Positions 17,455 through 24,889 of a stretch of 64,000 bases of DNA are shown piece by piece. Below the pieces are notes generated by a model that was given only the letters and a program-made list of their open reading frames with translations, had not been told where the DNA came from and did no database searches. The first letter of the stretch is position 1. Each line of letters opens with the position of its first letter. The position numbers were made by a program, and so were the translations under genes. Source of the stretch: Duncaniella sp. (GTDB lineage Bacteria; Bacteroidota; Bacteroidia; Bacteroidales; Muribaculaceae); assembly GCA_023664955.1 (NCBI GenBank), contig JAMPEV010000001.1, positions 812,962 to 876,961 on the forward strand, written 5' to 3'.

Positions 17455-18171
17455 TTGAAATCGGTTACATCATTCATACCTAACACAATCACATGTCTCA
17501 ACCTGCTATCAGGATGTGTGGCAGTGGTGTGCGCATTTAATCTCGATGCCTTTTATTTAGGACTCTCAGCTCTCGATTGGGCATTCATATTCATCGGCGC
17601 AGCGGCAGTGTTTGACTTCTGCGACGGATTCTCAGCCCGTGCACTTCATGCCTACTCCCCTATGGGCAAAGAACTTGACTCACTAAGCGACCTCGTGAGC
17701 TTTGGACTCTCCCCCGCATTTCTCGTAATGAACACGATGCGGGCTCAGGAGGGGGCATCATGGATGGCCTGGACAGCACTTCTCATAGCCCTTGCCGGAG
17801 CATTGCGCCTGGCAAAATTCAATGTCGACACCCGCCAGACCACCTCTTTCATCGGACTTCCCATACCAGCCAATGCCATATTTTGGATCGGGTGCCTATC
17901 ATGGCTCCGCCACCACGCTTACCCAAGCGATATTGTGGTGGTGACGCTGATAGTAATATTATCACTACTGATGGTCAGCGAGATAAAAATGTTCTCACTG
18001 AAATTCTCATCACTCGGATTCCGTGAGAATGTACGCCGTTACACAGTAATAGTTGCAGCCGTGCTTTTCGTGATAACCGAAGGACTCTCCGGACTCGCAT
18101 GGACCATAATCCTTTATATACTAATCTCCTTACTCGGTAAAAAAACCGACCCCGACAATGTGGAGGAGTAA
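17455..18171 (+). CDS. pssA: CDP-diacylglycerol-serine O-phosphatidyltransferase
   Basis: PssA makes phosphatidylserine from CDP-diacylglycerol and serine. The 238-residue membrane protein starts MKSVTSFIPNTITCLNLLSG, from a TTG codon at 17455. It has the CDP-alcohol signature with canonical spacing: DFCDGFSARALHAYS, then G-x3-D-x3-D in PMGKELDSLSDLVSFG. Placement directly after psd gives the complete phosphatidylethanolamine branch. Confidence 0.94.
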   Translation: MKSVTSFIPNTITCLNLLSGCVAVVCAFNLDAFYLGLSALDWAFIFIGAAAVFDFCDGFSARALHAYSPMGKELDSLSDLVSFGLSPAFLVMNTMRAQEGASWMAWTALLIALAGALRLAKFNVDTRQTTSFIGLPIPANAIFWIGCLSWLRHHAYPSDIVVVTLIVILSLLMVSEIKMFSLKFSSLGFRENVRRYTVIVAAVLFVITEGLSGLAWTIILYILISLLGKKTDPDNVEE

Positions 18172-18217
18172 AACAACGCAAGAATAGAACACACTAATAA
18201 TCAACAAGAAAGTAGAT

Positions 18218-18583
18218 ATGCTTACTCTCTTAGCTACCGTATTTATAATATATCTTCTGTGGATATTAATCAAACCACTGATTATATCCTACGCCCAGCG
18301 CAAATATACTGAGCGTATAAACGATATGTTCGGACAAGCCTTTGGAGGTGTCCCACCCACGGGCGAACGCCGTGACGGTCGTGATGACCACAGAGATTCG
18401 GGCTTTGGCGGATTCTATCGTCGCAGAAAACGCAAAATTTTCTCTAAATCGGATGGCGAATATATCGATTTCGTGGAGATCGAGGGTGCAACTGCCGAGC
18501 AGACTGCTTCTCAGCACCCAAGCCATACACATAATCCCCGCGAACCACAAATCTCAGATGCCGAGTGGGAAGATATAAAATGA
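18218..18583 (+). CDS. DUF4834-like single-pass membrane protein
   Basis: This 121-residue protein has one N-terminal helix (about 2-24) followed by a basic cytoplasmic region (FYRRRKRKIFSKSDGEYIDF) and the C-terminal motif ISDAEWEDIK. This layout is typical of DUF4834, a short Bacteroidetes family of unknown function. It follows pssA by 46 bases and probably shares its transcript. Confidence 0.78.
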   Translation: MLTLLATVFIIYLLWILIKPLIISYAQRKYTERINDMFGQAFGGVPPTGERRDGRDDHRDSGFGGFYRRRKRKIFSKSDGEYIDFVEIEGATAEQTASQHPSHTHNPREPQISDAEWEDIK

Positions 18584-18611
18584 CCCTTGCTTGATATTCA
18601 AACAAGGGTCA
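18581..18611. terminator. Hairpin between convergent genes
   Basis: TGACCCTTG (18581-18589) and CAAGGGTCA (18603-18611) form a perfect 9-bp stem that starts at the stop codon of the DUF4834-like gene. There is no T run, so it may be a weak terminator or simply a convergent-gene hairpin. Confidence 0.5.
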
Positions 18612-18643
18612 ATGTAAATTCGGCTTGGTAATATCAGAGATCG

Positions 18644-19765
18644 TTATCTTCCAAGAAACAAGTCAGCAGCCTCGTTTAGGAGGTCAATTTTAGTCCACTG
18701 CGACTCATAGTTTAGACCCTGGCGCTCACGGTCGCGCACCTTAAAACCGCAAGTGGGACTAATTGAAAGAGATTCCATTGGCACATATCGAGTAGCGACA
18801 TGAATAGCATTTACTAAATCATTAATGCTCTCCATGTTAGGCAGGCTACCATCCACAAGACCGATAATTGCGCGTTTACCCGCCGGAAGCCATTTAAGCA
18901 CATCGAGATGAGCCAAATTACTAACATCGAATGGGAGAAGGAATGCATCAGCGTTCACTTCTTCAAGCATTTTGCGGATATGCTCAAGCTCCTTCTCATC
19001 GCCCCAACGAGGGATATTAGTCTCATCAGCCGCTATGTTAAGGGTTATTTCGATATCCGCAGGACGACCATTAACGGTGCGATTGAGCAACGAGACGAGT
19101 TTTTCGGTAACTTTGTAGGGGTCATTGCCACTTAGGAAAAGAGTCTTCTCGAAGTATGGATCAGTGAGACGCCCCCACACAGAAGTGTCGAGCTGAATGT
19201 GGCGGCAACCGAGCTTATGGAATTCCTCGATAGTCATGCGGTAAGCTTCCACAATGTCATCCTCCAATGAATCGGGCGAAGAGTAAATTTTGGCAATATC
19301 ACCATTACCACTAAGTAAAATTCGCATATAAAGTTCTCCGGGTGAAGGAATTGTCTGCCTTACCTCAGCACGTCCGGCGGTAATCTCCTGCATATGTGAA
19401 AACTTTGCAAAGAAAGGATGCTCCGGGTTAAATTCAATTCTACCATTGAATTTCAGGATATCATGGCGCACCGGATCGTCCTGATAAATGCGACCGGTGT
19501 CTATGCGGTCACGGCTTATGCCGTTTAGACCTTCCCAAAAGTCACAATCCCATTTTTTACGGCGTATTTCGCCATCAGTCACTATTTTCAGACCGGATTT
19601 AATCTCACGGTCAATCAGGCGGTCAATTACTTGATCCTCAATTGCCTTTACCTCATCGGCGTTCTTTGTGCCGAGTTTCAATTCTTTGCGTGCTTCTTCC
19701 AATTCCTCTGGGGGAAGAAAGCTGCCCACGATCTCTACGCGGGGTTTAGTCTGTGATGAAGTCAT
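18644..19765 (-). CDS. MetE C-terminal-domain-like methyltransferase homologue with altered zinc site
   Basis: This 373-residue protein belongs to the cobalamin-independent methionine synthase (C-terminal, UROD/MetE-like) superfamily: PSPGELYMRILLSG, CRHIQLDTSVWGRL and SISPTCGFKVRDRERQG are recognisable blocks. The usual zinc ligands H-x-C in a THxCRGN-type motif are replaced by TLNIAADETN, and the later Glu position reads LPFD. Only the Cys of PTCGF remains. A metal-dependent methionine synthase activity is therefore doubtful. It is monocistronic, ending next to the hairpin at 18581. Confidence 0.82.
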   Translation of the reverse strand: MTSSQTKPRVEIVGSFLPPEELEEARKELKLGTKNADEVKAIEDQVIDRLIDREIKSGLKIVTDGEIRRKKWDCDFWEGLNGISRDRIDTGRIYQDDPVRHDILKFNGRIEFNPEHPFFAKFSHMQEITAGRAEVRQTIPSPGELYMRILLSGNGDIAKIYSSPDSLEDDIVEAYRMTIEEFHKLGCRHIQLDTSVWGRLTDPYFEKTLFLSGNDPYKVTEKLVSLLNRTVNGRPADIEITLNIAADETNIPRWGDEKELEHIRKMLEEVNADAFLLPFDVSNLAHLDVLKWLPAGKRAIIGLVDGSLPNMESINDLVNAIHVATRYVPMESLSISPTCGFKVRDRERQGLNYESQWTKIDLLNEAADLFLGR

Positions 19766-19973
19766 AATTTGATTTGTTTCAACATCCAGTCGTCGGGGTT
19801 ACTTAATGACGATAAAAAAGCATCCTTATTTAAATCGTCATTTATCCCATTGTTTTTCTGCCGAGGAGTATGTGATAGCACAAAAGTATATAAAATGATT
19901 TGGGTGATGGATATTATCTGTGTTAAAATTTATTAACATAGGGTATCGTGGGGGCTATTACCAAGTATATTAA

Positions 19974-20702
19974 CTATCTAACATCAAAAGTGTTGAACTT
20001 CATCGAGATTGCATCAAAAGTCAGGATGCGGTCAGTAAGAAGATCGCCTGTCATCAGTAACCATTTTACTGCTTCAGTGGCTTGAAGAGCGCCAATAACC
20101 CCTACAACGGTGTTCATGATTCCATCTATTGCACAAGGGCGCTCGTCAACCCCCTCCGACGCTTCGAAGATGTCACGATAAGTAGCCTTACCCGGCACAT
20201 GCGTAAATAGTTGACCTGAAAATCGATATACCGCCCCATAGATGTATGGTTTGCCAATTTTCACACAAGTGTCGTTAATAAGCAGGCGTGCGCTGAGGTT
20301 ATCAGTGCAATCGATTGTAATATCGTAATTACCAATTATTTCATCAGCGTTATCCACTGTCAGAAATGTCGGGTAAGCATTCACATTAATGTTAGGATTA
20401 ATTGAGGTCATAGTATCGCGAGCCGACTCAACCTTCAAGCGACCGATGTCAGAAGTGTGATGGATTATTTGTCGCTGCAAATTACTGAGGCTCACCGTAT
20501 CAGCATCCATTATTCCTATCGTACCAACCCCGGCTGCCGCGAGGTATAACGCCACCGGCGATCCTAGACCTCCAGCCCCTATTATCAGAACGCGTCCGTT
20601 CTTTAATCGAAGTTGACCTACGGTATCCACTTCACACAATGAAATATGTCCACGATACCGCTTCAATTCGTCGCTGCTGAAATATGCCATTCCGTTCTCC
20701 AT
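19974..20702 (-). CDS. MoeB/ThiF/HesA-family adenylyltransferase lacking the zinc cysteines
   Basis: Family members adenylate the C-terminal glycine of a ubiquitin-like sulfur carrier (ThiS or MoaD). The 242 residues carry the ATP-binding GAGGLGSPVALYLAAAGVG, DADTVSLSNLQRQ, DCTDNLSARLLIND and GVIGALQATEAVKWL. The CxxC pair normally near GKATYRDIF is absent and no second CxxC is seen at the C-terminus; a Cys remains in ERPCAIDG. It follows bioB by 23 bases on the minus strand, and no thiS or moaD gene is seen nearby. The carrier partner is unknown. Confidence 0.85.
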   Translation of the reverse strand: MENGMAYFSSDELKRYRGHISLCEVDTVGQLRLKNGRVLIIGAGGLGSPVALYLAAAGVGTIGIMDADTVSLSNLQRQIIHHTSDIGRLKVESARDTMTSINPNINVNAYPTFLTVDNADEIIGNYDITIDCTDNLSARLLINDTCVKIGKPYIYGAVYRFSGQLFTHVPGKATYRDIFEASEGVDERPCAIDGIMNTVVGVIGALQATEAVKWLLMTGDLLTDRILTFDAISMKFNTFDVR

Positions 20703-20725
20703 ATGAAATCTACCTATTTCAATAG

Positions 20726-21697
20726 CTATATACTGTAGCCGGATTCTTTAACCATTTGGTAATCTTCGTCAATCTGAGCTCCGATTGTGGTGAGAAGATC
20801 GCCCATTATCGCACCATTAATCCCAATTTTCAGTGCCTTGCGTTGTGTGTCCTTGCTCATTCTCGCCCGACCGCCGGCGAATCGAAGAGTTGCCTTCGGG
20901 TGTGCAAAGCGGAAGATTGCCACCGTGTTGAGGATTTCATTTTCAGTAAGCAGCGGTGAGTCCTCAAGTGGTGTGCCGGGAATCGGCTGTAATATATTAA
21001 TAGGTATAGAGGCCGGTGAAATACGACGTAACGTCGCGGCAAATTCTGCGCGTTGTTTCATCGTTTCCCCCATTCCTATAATACCTCCGCTGCACACTTC
21101 CATCCCCACCTCACGTGCCATCTTGATTGTCTGTATTTTATCCTCGATGGTGTGAGTGGTGCAAAGTTCCGGAAAATAAGATGGTGCTGATTCAAGATTG
21201 CAATGATAGCGGCGCACTCCGGCCTCATATAGCATCTCAAGGTCTTCTCTATCAAGTAGCCCCATTGAGGCACAAAGCCCCATATCGGGATGCTTTACGG
21301 CAAGTTCGCGGTAATACGAGCAGAGCGTGGCAAGCGGTTTACCGGTAATTTTTCTTCCGCTTGTCACCATTGAAAATCGTCCTATGCCCTTGTCATTATT
21401 GAAATTAGCCAAATCAATGCAAGTGTCGTGATCCACGAGCGGATATTCGTCAATAATAGTGTGATGATGAGCTGACTGAGCACACCATTTGCAGTTTTCG
21501 GGACACCGGCCTGAGCGGGCGTTAATTATGGAGCAAGAGTCAAATTTACTGCTGCCAAACGTCTTTGTGATTTCAGATGCGGCATCCCAGAGTTCCCACT
21601 CCTGTTCGGGAGACACATCGCTTAGTGACAGGATTTCATCGTCAGCGAGTTTCCCTCCCTCTAATATTATTTTTTTGAAATTCTGAATGTCTAACAT
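20726..21697 (-). CDS. bioB: Biotin synthase
   Basis: BioB is the radical-SAM enzyme that inserts sulfur into dethiobiotin. The 323 residues contain the radical-SAM cluster motif C-x3-C-x2-C in GRCPENCKWCAQS and other BioB blocks (YHCNLESAPSYF, LRFAGGRARMS, NGAIMGDLLTT). It lies apart from bioA-F-GC-D and precedes the MoeB/ThiF-like gene, possibly in one transcript. The start at 21697 falls only a few bases after a -7 element (TAATTTTG, 21710-21703), so the mRNA may be leaderless. Confidence 0.96.
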   Translation of the reverse strand: MLDIQNFKKIILEGGKLADDEILSLSDVSPEQEWELWDAASEITKTFGSSKFDSCSIINARSGRCPENCKWCAQSAHHHTIIDEYPLVDHDTCIDLANFNNDKGIGRFSMVTSGRKITGKPLATLCSYYRELAVKHPDMGLCASMGLLDREDLEMLYEAGVRRYHCNLESAPSYFPELCTTHTIEDKIQTIKMAREVGMEVCSGGIIGMGETMKQRAEFAATLRRISPASIPINILQPIPGTPLEDSPLLTENEILNTVAIFRFAHPKATLRFAGGRARMSKDTQRKALKIGINGAIMGDLLTTIGAQIDEDYQMVKESGYSI

Positions 21698-21702
21698 GGA
21701 TG

Positions 21703-21710
21703 CAAAATTA
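21703..21710 (-). promoter_or_regulatory. -7 element TAATTTTG at the bioB start
   Basis: Read on the minus strand, TAATTTTG is followed by five bases and then the bioB ATG. If it is used in the normal way, transcription would begin at or next to the start codon. No TTG lies at the ideal -33 spacing. Confidence 0.45.
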
Positions 21711-21799
21711 GTGAATTTGTCATTAATGATTGACTATACAACCCCTATTTATTTTCACTACATTGATATTATCGCATTAAATCAAGCTTTTATAGTGCC

Positions 21800-21807
21800 T
21801 AACTTTG
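21800..21807 (+). promoter_or_regulatory. -7 element TAACTTTG before the phage-like gene group
   Basis: TAACTTTG matches TAnnTTTG. Transcription from it would start near 21813, which favours the ATG at 21849 as the first start codon. No clear -33 TTG is present. Confidence 0.5.
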
Positions 21808-21848
21808 CCGCATATAAGCGTATGTCCAATAATTACAAATATTTTTTC

Positions 21849-22406
21849 ATGAAAATGCTTCTTACTCAATCCCAGATGCTCACGCTATGGCGACAGCACC
21901 GTCTTCTGGAACCTATTCGCAACGATGCCTCAGTGACACACTATGACGGCATTGACCTTGAAGCCATTTTGCTCCCGGAGATGGAACTTTGGTATGATAA
22001 ATTATTACGTGATGCACCTGTAGAATTGCTTGTCACTCACGATATTTCGGGGAAAATAGTACCTAAAGCCGATGAAGACGGGTCGCTCTCGGTCACATTG
22101 CCTGATAATGTAGTCAGGGTGATAAATGTCAAGATGTCGGACTGGAGAAAGGGAACTGCTCCGGTGATGCCTGACTCCATTGAGGCTCTACGTCAAGCCC
22201 ATCCGTTCACTCGTGCCACAATCTATGACCCCATTGCAATTCTTGCCGACGGAATACTCCGATTATATCCCGCAAAAGTCTCAGACACATTGCTACAACT
22301 TGATTGCATAATGCGCAATGAGGGTGAGTATGAATTTATGAGACAAGCACTTGCCACAGTTCAACCGATAGATAACGATATTATTACACACCTCTCACTT
22401 ACTTAA
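21849..22406 (+). CDS. Phage head-tail adaptor-like protein
   Basis: This 185-residue protein has no signal peptide or membrane segment. The middle block LPDNVVRVINVKMSDWRKGT resembles phage head-tail connector proteins, in which a 'polar strand, LP-x-D..R-V' segment follows a helical N-terminus. The match is by pattern only. The longer frame starting at 21687 overlaps bioB and lies upstream of the -7 element, so 21849 is chosen; 21822 is also possible. The portal-like gene begins 3 bases after its stop. Confidence 0.55.
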   Translation: MKMLLTQSQMLTLWRQHRLLEPIRNDASVTHYDGIDLEAILLPEMELWYDKLLRDAPVELLVTHDISGKIVPKADEDGSLSVTLPDNVVRVINVKMSDWRKGTAPVMPDSIEALRQAHPFTRATIYDPIAILADGILRLYPAKVSDTLLQLDCIMRNEGEYEFMRQALATVQPIDNDIITHLSLT

Positions 22407-22409
22407 ACT

Positions 22410-23702
22410 ATGGACCACTTTAATGCAGCTTTGGAGGCGTGGAAAGCCCTCGCCTCCTTTCGTTCCACTCGTAATCGACTGAAAAACTATACCTACGGTA
22501 GACAGTGGGACGACATTACACAAACGCCCGATGGTAATATTACCACAGAAGGGGATGGTTTGCGCCTATATGGACGCCGACCTCAGACCAATAATCTCAT
22601 TCGTCCACTCGTAAAAAGCGTGGTTGGTCGTTTTCGATATAACATTTCGCAAGAGGGGGATATTGACAACGATTATCTTCGCGGAGTTTATGAGCAGAAC
22701 CAGCTTGACGAACTCGATAGCCGTGCCCTAGAGGAGTTCCTTATTTCCGGTGGTGTGATTCAGCGTGTGGGTTGGGAATCGTTGCCCGATAAGGAGGGTG
22801 TCGAGATATTGAATGTTAATCCTAACAATTTCTTTGTCAACCGTTTCTTAGATCCTCGCGGTCGAGACATTCGTCTTGTGGGAATGTTGCATGATATGCC
22901 TATCGAGCGGGTGAAACTTGCCTTGGGTGCCGGGAATCCGGCGAAATGCAAGAAGATTGAAGAGGTATATGCTCATTGTGCTGACATGCAATTTCTATCC
23001 ATGTCGGTTATAGGAAAACCGGGGTTTGAAGTGTCATTCTTTGAGGCAGATGACCGTAGGCTGTGTCGATTAATCGAAGTGTGGAGTTATGACTTTTCGA
23101 CTGACGCTGAAGGTATGCCGGATGCTCATTGGCATTGTCGCTACTTCGCCCCCGATGGCACCCTGCTCGATGATACTCGTTCGCCATTCATTCATTCATC
23201 CCACCCCTTTGTGGTAAAACTTTATCCTCTCACCGATGGGGAAGTACATTCATTTATTGAGGATGTAGTAGACCAGCAGAAGCATATCAATCAGTTAATT
23301 ACCATGATTGATTCAATTCTTTCCTATAGCGCGAAGGGAGTTCTTCTATTTCCCACCGATGCCTTCGTTGACGGGATGGATATTCACAGCGCCGCCCGTC
23401 TATGGAATCATCCGGGAGGTGTGATTCCTGTGAATGCCAAGGCAAGGACGTTGCCTCAGGAGGTTCACACCACGGGAGGAACCGAAGGTGCTTCTAATCT
23501 TCTTGATATTGAGATGAAGTTGTTCAGGCAGATGTCGGGAGTTTCGACTGCCATGCAGGGACTTACGCCCGAGTCAACCTCATCAGCTTCTCTTTACGAT
23601 AGCCAGGTTTATAATGCGGCTATCTCTCTTCTCGATATTTTCGATACGTTTAAATCTTTTCGCTCTTCTCGCGACAGATTGATTCTTTACACTTTGCGAT
23701 AA
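22410..23702 (+). CDS. Phage portal-like protein, orphan
   Basis: Portal proteins form the dodecameric ring through which phage DNA enters the head. The 430 residues show a portal-like order: an N-terminal helix with YTYGRQWDD, then RRPQTNNLIRPLVKSVVGRF, a beta-rich part with ILNVNPNNFFVNRF and DPRGRDIRLVGMLHDMP, then FIEDVVDQQKHINQL, and a C-terminal helical part with MSGVSTAMQGLTPESTSSAS. At 430 residues it is shorter than P22-type portals and may lack their C-terminal barrel. No terminase or integrase lies nearby. The frame is intact. Confidence 0.78.
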   Translation: MDHFNAALEAWKALASFRSTRNRLKNYTYGRQWDDITQTPDGNITTEGDGLRLYGRRPQTNNLIRPLVKSVVGRFRYNISQEGDIDNDYLRGVYEQNQLDELDSRALEEFLISGGVIQRVGWESLPDKEGVEILNVNPNNFFVNRFLDPRGRDIRLVGMLHDMPIERVKLALGAGNPAKCKKIEEVYAHCADMQFLSMSVIGKPGFEVSFFEADDRRLCRLIEVWSYDFSTDAEGMPDAHWHCRYFAPDGTLLDDTRSPFIHSSHPFVVKLYPLTDGEVHSFIEDVVDQQKHINQLITMIDSILSYSAKGVLLFPTDAFVDGMDIHSAARLWNHPGGVIPVNAKARTLPQEVHTTGGTEGASNLLDIEMKLFRQMSGVSTAMQGLTPESTSSASLYDSQVYNAAISLLDIFDTFKSFRSSRDRLILYTLR

Positions 23703-23772
23703 ATAATAAAATCCCGACACATGGGTTAACATTTATTCACACTGCTGTGCGGATTTATTACATGTGTAGTAT

Positions 23773-23798
23773 GGTAATTTTGCCAATGTAAAATTACC
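23773..23798 (+). promoter_or_regulatory. -7 element embedded in a perfect inverted repeat
   Basis: GGTAATTTT (23773-23781) and AAAATTACC (23790-23798) form a perfect 9-bp inverted repeat with an 8-base spacer. The left arm contains the -7-like TAATTTTG (23775-23782). This could be an operator over the promoter of the gene at 23829; regulation is inference. Confidence 0.55.
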
Positions 23799-23828
23799 AC
23801 AACAACACACTAAATTCCATTTACTATT

Positions 23829-24230
23829 ATGCTATCTCTTATCGAAACTCGTAACCGTCACTTTATGAACGCCTGTTCAGAAATCATTAAAAACACACAC
23901 AGTCCGCTTAAACTCCGAGAAGTGGCACTACAGGCAGCAATGTCGCCGGCACCACACTATTACTGTACCTTCGAGTATGCCCTGCGCATGCTGCGAGTGC
24001 TTCGCCACAATCGCCTCAAACTCCGGAATGACCGTCGCCTGGCTCTATGGAAAGAGCTTCTCGGCAAAGTTGAAGGACTTATGGAACGTAGAGGCTACAA
24101 GTTGACGGATGCTTTGTCACATGTACTTTGCTCATGCAGTGCATCGCAATTCTTCATCTCTCCATCCACCGCTTATCGTTTGGCTTACGAAGTGGGATGT
24201 AGCGAACTCCACTGCCGCAAGCTCTCATGA
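23829..24230 (+). CDS. Small protein with duplicated PAP/FY motif, linked to the portal-like gene
   Basis: I do not recognise a named family for this 133-residue protein. It contains an imperfect internal repeat: SPAPHYYCTFEYALRML near residues 38-54 and SASQFFISPSTAYRLAY near 108-124, separated by a basic region (HNRLKLRNDRRLALWKE). Its promoter-like palindrome and position 127 bases after the portal-like gene suggest it belongs with that group. It is soluble and basic and might bind nucleic acid; that is speculation. Confidence 0.6.
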   Translation: MLSLIETRNRHFMNACSEIIKNTHSPLKLREVALQAAMSPAPHYYCTFEYALRMLRVLRHNRLKLRNDRRLALWKELLGKVEGLMERRGYKLTDALSHVLCSCSASQFFISPSTAYRLAYEVGCSELHCRKLS

Positions 24231-24280
24231 CCTGTAGTTTATCAGTCTGCTCACTTTTAATACCACAACTTCAATTCACC

Positions 24281-24745
24281 ATGAACTATTCAATCTCCGT
24301 TACCTCGATAATCGAAACTATGCAAGCTGTAGCATCCCTTTACCTGCTTTCAAACGCCGGATGTAACAGCGCAATAGTAGCAAGCCTTTTCCCCGAGCGG
24401 CGCGAACTTCTCGAATCACTCGTCAAGGACGCTTTTGCAGAGACACTTATTGAAATGCTCCCCTATGTCGACGATTCTAACATTGACGATGCTGAATCGG
24501 ATGAAATACTCCGATTTTCAATCGGGGCTTTCGACAAACTCCCACAAGGCGTTCACTCAATAATCCGCCGCAACATCGAGCAGTCGCTCGCCTATCGCAT
24601 CATACATTTATGCCTCCTATCCTCTCAGGAAAAGTCTATCGGTACTATCACCATCGAGGAAATCGCCCGAAAATCCACTTGCTTCCTCGACTCAGCCCTA
24701 ACTCTCATCCACACAGCCCAAACCCCTGCCCCATTCATCCGATAA
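24281..24745 (+). CDS. Hypothetical helical protein downstream of the portal-like group
   Basis: This 154-residue protein starts MNYSISVTSIIETMQ and is mostly helical by composition, acidic in the middle (LPYVDDSNIDDAESDEIL), with no signal peptide. No family is recognised. A longer frame from 24227 overlaps the preceding stop by 4 bases, so translation could start there instead. It ends 84 bases before a promoter for the next gene. Confidence 0.55.
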   Translation: MNYSISVTSIIETMQAVASLYLLSNAGCNSAIVASLFPERRELLESLVKDAFAETLIEMLPYVDDSNIDDAESDEILRFSIGAFDKLPQGVHSIIRRNIEQSLAYRIIHLCLLSSQEKSIGTITIEEIARKSTCFLDSALTLIHTAQTPAPFIR

Positions 24746-24829
24746 CACGATACCCCCCACTATTCTCTCATCTTTTTTCCGATTCTTCTCACTTTTCTTA
24801 TGACTTTGAAATAATTTTGGCGATGATAA

Positions 24830-24859
24830 TTGGCTATCCGTTGATTTTTTATACTTTTG
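24830..24859 (+). promoter_or_regulatory. Bacteroidetes-type promoter for the 701-aa gene
   Basis: TTG at 24830-24832 and TACTTTTG at 24852-24859 are 19 bases apart. Transcription should begin near 24866, 24 bases before the ATG at 24890, which supports that start over the upstream in-frame ATG at 24869. Confidence 0.75.
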
Positions 24860-24889
24860 TAAGTTCTTTTGAAAACTAACAACAAGATA

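Noticed and set aside
21687..24745. Complete prophage at the portal-like locus
   Set aside because: No integrase, attachment duplication, terminase, tail, lysis or repressor gene is recognised on either side; the neighbours are bioB and, after one membrane-protein gene, dnaX.
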